A stretch of 64,000 bases of DNA. It comes from Streptomyces sp. STR69. Its GTDB lineage: Bacteria; Actinomycetota; Actinomycetes; Streptomycetales; Streptomycetaceae. Positions 61,289-64,000 of the stretch are shown here, piece after piece (position 1 is the stretch's first letter; each line of letters opens with the position of its first letter). The notes below the pieces were generated by a model that saw only the letters and a program-made list of their open reading frames with translations, made no database searches and was not told where the DNA came from. Position numbers and translations under genes: made by a program. The DNA is taken from the NCBI RefSeq assembly GCF_024519455.1, contig NZ_JALJRY010000037.1:1-64000 (forward strand), in the 5' to 3' direction.

Positions 61289-62482
61289 TCAGCCCTTCAC
61301 GCAGATGAACTGCTTCAGCTTCGCCACGACCTCCACGAGGTCCCGCTGCTGCGCCATCACCTGATCGATGTTCTTGTAGGCACCCGGAATCTCGTCGAGC
61401 ACACCAGCGTCCTTGCGGCACTCCACACCCCGCGTCTGCTCCTCCAGGTCCCGCACAGTGAAGTGCCGCTTCGCCGCGTTGCGGCTCATACGCCGACCCG
61501 CGCCGTGCGAAGCCGAGTTGAAGGCCTTCTCGTTGCCGAGGCCCTTCACGATGTACGAGCTGGTGCCCATCGAGCCCGGGATGATCCCGTACTCGCCGGA
61601 GCCCGCACGGATCGCGCCCTTGCGAGTGACCAGCAGGTCCATGCCCTCGTACCGCTCTTCCGCCACGTAGTTGTGGTGGCAGGAGATCTCCGGCTCGAAG
61701 GTGGGTTTCGCCTTCTTGAACTCCTTCCGGATCACGTCCTTCAGGAGCGCCATCATGATCGCGCGGTTGTACTTGGCGTACTCCTGTGCCCAGTAGAGGT
61801 CGTTTCGGTAGGCGGCCATCTGAGGAGTCTCCGAGATGAACACCGCCAAGTCCCGGTCCACCAAGCCCTGGTTGTGAGGGAGCTTCTGGGCCACCCCGAT
61901 GTGATGCTCGGCCAGTTCCTTGCCGATGTTCCGCGAGCCGGAGTGCAGCATGAGCCAGACCGCACCATCAGAATCCGTACAGGTTTCAACTAGATGATTC
62001 CCCCCGCCCAGCGTCCCCATCTGCTTGGCAGCCCGCTCCTCCCGGAACTTCACCGCATCCGCAACCCCCTCGAACCGCCCCCAGAAGCCGTCCCACCCCG
62101 CAGTCGCGAACCCATGCATCCGTCCGGGATCGACCGGACTGTCATGCATCCCCCGCCCCACCGGAATCGCCTGCTCGATCTTCGAGCGCAGGCGGGAGAG
62201 GTCGCCGGGGAGGTCGTTGGCCGTGAGGGAGGTTTTCACCGCGGACATTCCGCAGCCGATGTCCACGCCCACCGCCGCCGGGCACACCGCACCCTGCATC
62301 GCGATGACCGAGCCGACCGTCGCACCCTTGCCGTAGTGCACGTCGGGCATGACGGCGAGGCCCTTGATCCAGGGGAGAGTGGCCACGTTGCGGAGTTGCT
62401 GGAGCGCGCCCTCCTCGACCGACACCGGGTCGGTCCACATGCGGATGGGGACCTTCGCCCCCGGTATCTCTACGTACGACAT
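61289..62482 (-). CDS. rtcB: RtcB RNA-splicing ligase
   Basis: 397 aa, the compact bacterial form. Metal and nucleotide motifs are visible: PDVHYGKGATVGSV, GVDIGCGM (metal Asp and Cys) and GTLGGGNHLVE. SGSRNIG is present, and the guanylylation His lies in SASHGAGRRMSR. It joins 3'-phosphate or 2',3'-cyclic phosphate RNA ends to 5'-OH ends using GTP and Mn(II). The ATG at 62482 has GAGGA upstream. No archease or RtcA gene is adjacent. Confidence 0.95.
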   Translation of the reverse strand: MSYVEIPGAKVPIRMWTDPVSVEEGALQQLRNVATLPWIKGLAVMPDVHYGKGATVGSVIAMQGAVCPAAVGVDIGCGMSAVKTSLTANDLPGDLSRLRSKIEQAIPVGRGMHDSPVDPGRMHGFATAGWDGFWGRFEGVADAVKFREERAAKQMGTLGGGNHLVETCTDSDGAVWLMLHSGSRNIGKELAEHHIGVAQKLPHNQGLVDRDLAVFISETPQMAAYRNDLYWAQEYAKYNRAIMMALLKDVIRKEFKKAKPTFEPEISCHHNYVAEERYEGMDLLVTRKGAIRAGSGEYGIIPGSMGTSSYIVKGLGNEKAFNSASHGAGRRMSRNAAKRHFTVRDLEEQTRGVECRKDAGVLDEIPGAYKNIDQVMAQQRDLVEVVAKLKQFICVKG

Positions 62483-62646
62483 TTCGTCCTCATTCCCCCG
62501 GAAAACAACAGAAGTCTAAAATCGCAAAACCGGCGCCAAGGTCAACGAAAGGGACAGCGGACCGGCGTTCACGGCTGTGCGTGCGATACACATTGTCTCC
62601 AGGGGGTCCCCCGGTGCGGCAAGGGATTAACCAGCGGGGACACTGG

Positions 62647-62686
62647 CAGGACCCTTGATCATCGTCCAGGACCCTTGATCGTCGTC
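62647..62686. repeat. 20-bp tandem repeat upstream of lipoprotein gene
   Basis: CAGGACCCTTGATCRTCGTC occurs twice back to back (62647-62666 and 62667-62686), differing at one base. It ends 15 bp before the GTG and so lies in the leader or promoter of the lipoprotein gene. Confidence 0.7.
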
Positions 62687-62701
62687 GAGAGGAACCCGAC
62701 C

Positions 62702-63574
62702 GTGCAGCGGAAGGCATACGTACCCGGCGCCGCCGCGCTCCTCGTGGCGCTGCTGGCCGGCTGCACGAGCGGTTCGGGCAGCGGCGGTACGACGGACGAC
62801 GCGAACCCGGGCGAGGCCGGTACGGCGACCGCGGTGGCCCAGCCGGGCAAGTACCGCACGCTGCCGGAGCCCTGCGGGGCCGCCGGCCAGGGCACGCTGG
62901 ACTCCCTGCTCCCGGGCATCAAGCAGATCACGGACGCGGACCAGCGCGCGGCTGCCTACGCGGGCGAGGCGACGCTGACGTTCGACACGGACCGCAAGGT
63001 GGGCTGCCGTTGGAAGGTGGAGTCCACGGACGCGACCGACCATCTGCTGGTCGATTTCGAGCGGGTGGTGTCGTACGACAACGCGGTGAGCGACGACAGC
63101 GAGGCGAAGACGATCTTCGCGACGAAGGAGGTGGCGGCGGATCTCCCGGAGCCGGCGTCGAGCGCGACGGCGAGCGACACGGCGTCGGACTCGGCCACCC
63201 CCTCGACCTCCGGCTCACCCACCGCCTCCGCCTCCACTTCCTCTTCCGCCTCCTCTTCCGCCTCCTCTTCCGCGTCCTCCTCGGGCTCGGCCTCGGGCTC
63301 CGGGTCCCCCTCCGGCTCCACCACCCCGACCGCCCTCCAGCCCCGCACCCTCTCCGATCTCGGTGACGAGGCGTTCCTCGACGACGCGTTGAGCAGCTCC
63401 GGTTCGACGGCCAAGCAGCGGACGGTGACTGTGGTGTTTCGCACGTCCAACGTCATTGTGACCATCGAGTACGAGGAGCAGCCGGCGACGGTCGGGGTGG
63501 TCCCGGACAGCCAGAAGATGCAGGACAGGGCGCGGAAACTGGCCTCGCAACTGGCCGACTCGCTCAACAGTTAG
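62702..63574 (+). CDS. DUF3558-family lipoprotein
   Basis: 290 aa. The signal peptide ends with C21 (VALLAGC). The mature part starts with a Gly/Ser linker and the DUF3558-like YRTLPEPCGAAGQGTLDSLLPG...CRWKVES pattern with conserved Cys. The centre has a very long Ser/Ala/Thr/Gly-only run (~55 residues), then LSDLGDEAFLDDAL and TVTVVFRTSNVIVTIEYEE. Located at the membrane's outer face; function unknown. GTG start with GAGAGGA upstream. Confidence 0.85.
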   Translation: MQRKAYVPGAAALLVALLAGCTSGSGSGGTTDDANPGEAGTATAVAQPGKYRTLPEPCGAAGQGTLDSLLPGIKQITDADQRAAAYAGEATLTFDTDRKVGCRWKVESTDATDHLLVDFERVVSYDNAVSDDSEAKTIFATKEVAADLPEPASSATASDTASDSATPSTSGSPTASASTSSSASSSASSSASSSGSASGSGSPSGSTTPTALQPRTLSDLGDEAFLDDALSSSGSTAKQRTVTVVFRTSNVIVTIEYEEQPATVGVVPDSQKMQDRARKLASQLADSLNS

Positions 63575-63707
63575 GGGCTGGGAGGGCCGCTTTCGGGGTC
63601 CCGCTCAAAGCCCGTGAACGGAGACCGCACAGCTGACTCACCGCGTACGGTGGCTCCTCGGACCCGATCCGACGGCAGGAACCACGAGCGTCATGAGTGA
63701 AGGAACC

Positions 63708-64000
63708 ATGCATCAACCAGCACAGCGTGACCGGCAGGACCACCAGCGAGCGAAGCGTCTTCACCGCGTCCTTGTCTGCGCGGCAGCGGTCCCGGTGATG
63801 CTGATCGCGGCCGGCTGCTCCTCGGACTCCGGTTCCGGGGACAACGCGGGCAAGGACACGACCGGTCTCGGCGCGACGACCTCCGCCGACGCGACGGCCG
63901 CTCCGACGGTGCAGGCGGCGGCGTACAAGAAGTTGCCGGAGCCGTGTGCGGTGCTGTCGAAGAAGACGTTGACCGATCTGGTCCCGGAGGGGGCCAAGTC
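63708..64000 (+). CDS. DUF3558-family lipoprotein, 3' end outside window
   Basis: A lipoprotein signal with basic N-terminus (HQRAKRLHRVLVCAAAVPVMLIAAGC, lipid-modified C37) precedes a Ser/Gly linker and YKKLPEPCAVLSKKTLTDLVPEG, which parallels the upstream lipoprotein. It is a paralogue in tandem. The ATG at 63708 has AAGGA close upstream; an ATG at 63693 is also in frame. The gene runs off the end of the window. Confidence 0.75.
   Translation, partial: MHQPAQRDRQDHQRAKRLHRVLVCAAAVPVMLIAAGCSSDSGSGDNAGKDTTGLGATTSADATAAPTVQAAAYKKLPEPCAVLSKKTLTDLVPEGAK

Noticed and set aside
61994..62701. Upstream extension of the DUF3558 lipoprotein frame
   Set aside because: Antisense to rtcB; the lipoprotein signal peptide fixes the start at 62702.

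Overview
The window looks like a Streptomyces (or very close actinobacterial) chromosome. It is GC-rich with strong third-position G/C bias, uses many GTG starts and GTGA/ATGA-coupled junctions, and carries typical Streptomyces families: FxLD lanthipeptide genes, RsbW-like ATPases, DUF574-type methyltransferases, DUF3558 lipoproteins, MprAB- and NarXL-like two-component pairs, and the dispersed intergenic repeat ending in a GCCGGACGGGCTG-type core.

The first ~29.5 kb is an accessory island of mixed origin. It opens with the 3' end of a relaxase. Next comes a decayed tyrosine integrase (about 1473-1749) that stops exactly at a long hairpin, then an 806-aa protein with a PD-(D/E)XK-like nuclease motif and foreign-looking codon use. 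A complete class I FxLD lanthipeptide cluster follows on the minus strand (4674-12654): precursor, LanB, LanC, an isoaspartate-type O-methyltransferase fused to a thiopeptide-type domain, and an associated helical protein. Neighbouring regulatory genes are an RsbW-like ATPase, a helix-turn-helix/TPR regulator and a GNAT enzyme. A second, low-GC 1123-aa protein with an Mrr-like nuclease motif and helical repeats lies at 15784-19155. Its 3' end abuts a fossil integrase C-terminus on the opposite strand. From 19731 to 25493 there is a plus-strand run of unusual genes: a zinc-ribbon/DnaB-like protein whose Walker A lysine is arginine, a multi-zinc-finger protein, an orphan protein and a DUF6624-like/Cys-rich protein. 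The island ends with the best candidate for an undescribed system: a small HEPN-like protein (25815-26237) followed 18 bp later by a 914-aa protein carrying a KGGVGRT ParA/MinD-like ATPase and a second P-loop NTPase domain. An imperfect direct repeat (29045 and 29303) lies just beyond it.

From 29557 onward the content is more conventional. It includes a PD-(D/E)XK protein, an AraC-controlled aldoxime dehydratase plus nitrilase pathway (aldoxime to nitrile to acid), and a FrcBCA-like sugar ABC importer with an aldose epimerase. That importer is divergent from a LacI regulator and has two near-identical palindromic operators. Next come an EmrB-type exporter, a DUF574 methyltransferase and a TipA-like MerR regulator. 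They are followed by a secreted histidine acid phosphatase, a GNAT, an OmpR/HK pair, a CE1759/CE1758 flavin pair, an AraC regulator, a second EmrB-type exporter and a NarL-type pair. The last 10 kb holds a CcdC-like membrane protein, a quinone-oxidoreductase/HxlR pair separated by five phased decamers, a MarR regulator, a secreted protein, YnfA, an SDR, a phosphatase-GNAT fusion, RtcB and two DUF3558 lipoproteins, the last cut by the window edge.

No rRNA, tRNA or CRISPR array was recognised. All functions are read from motifs and family memory; no search was run.
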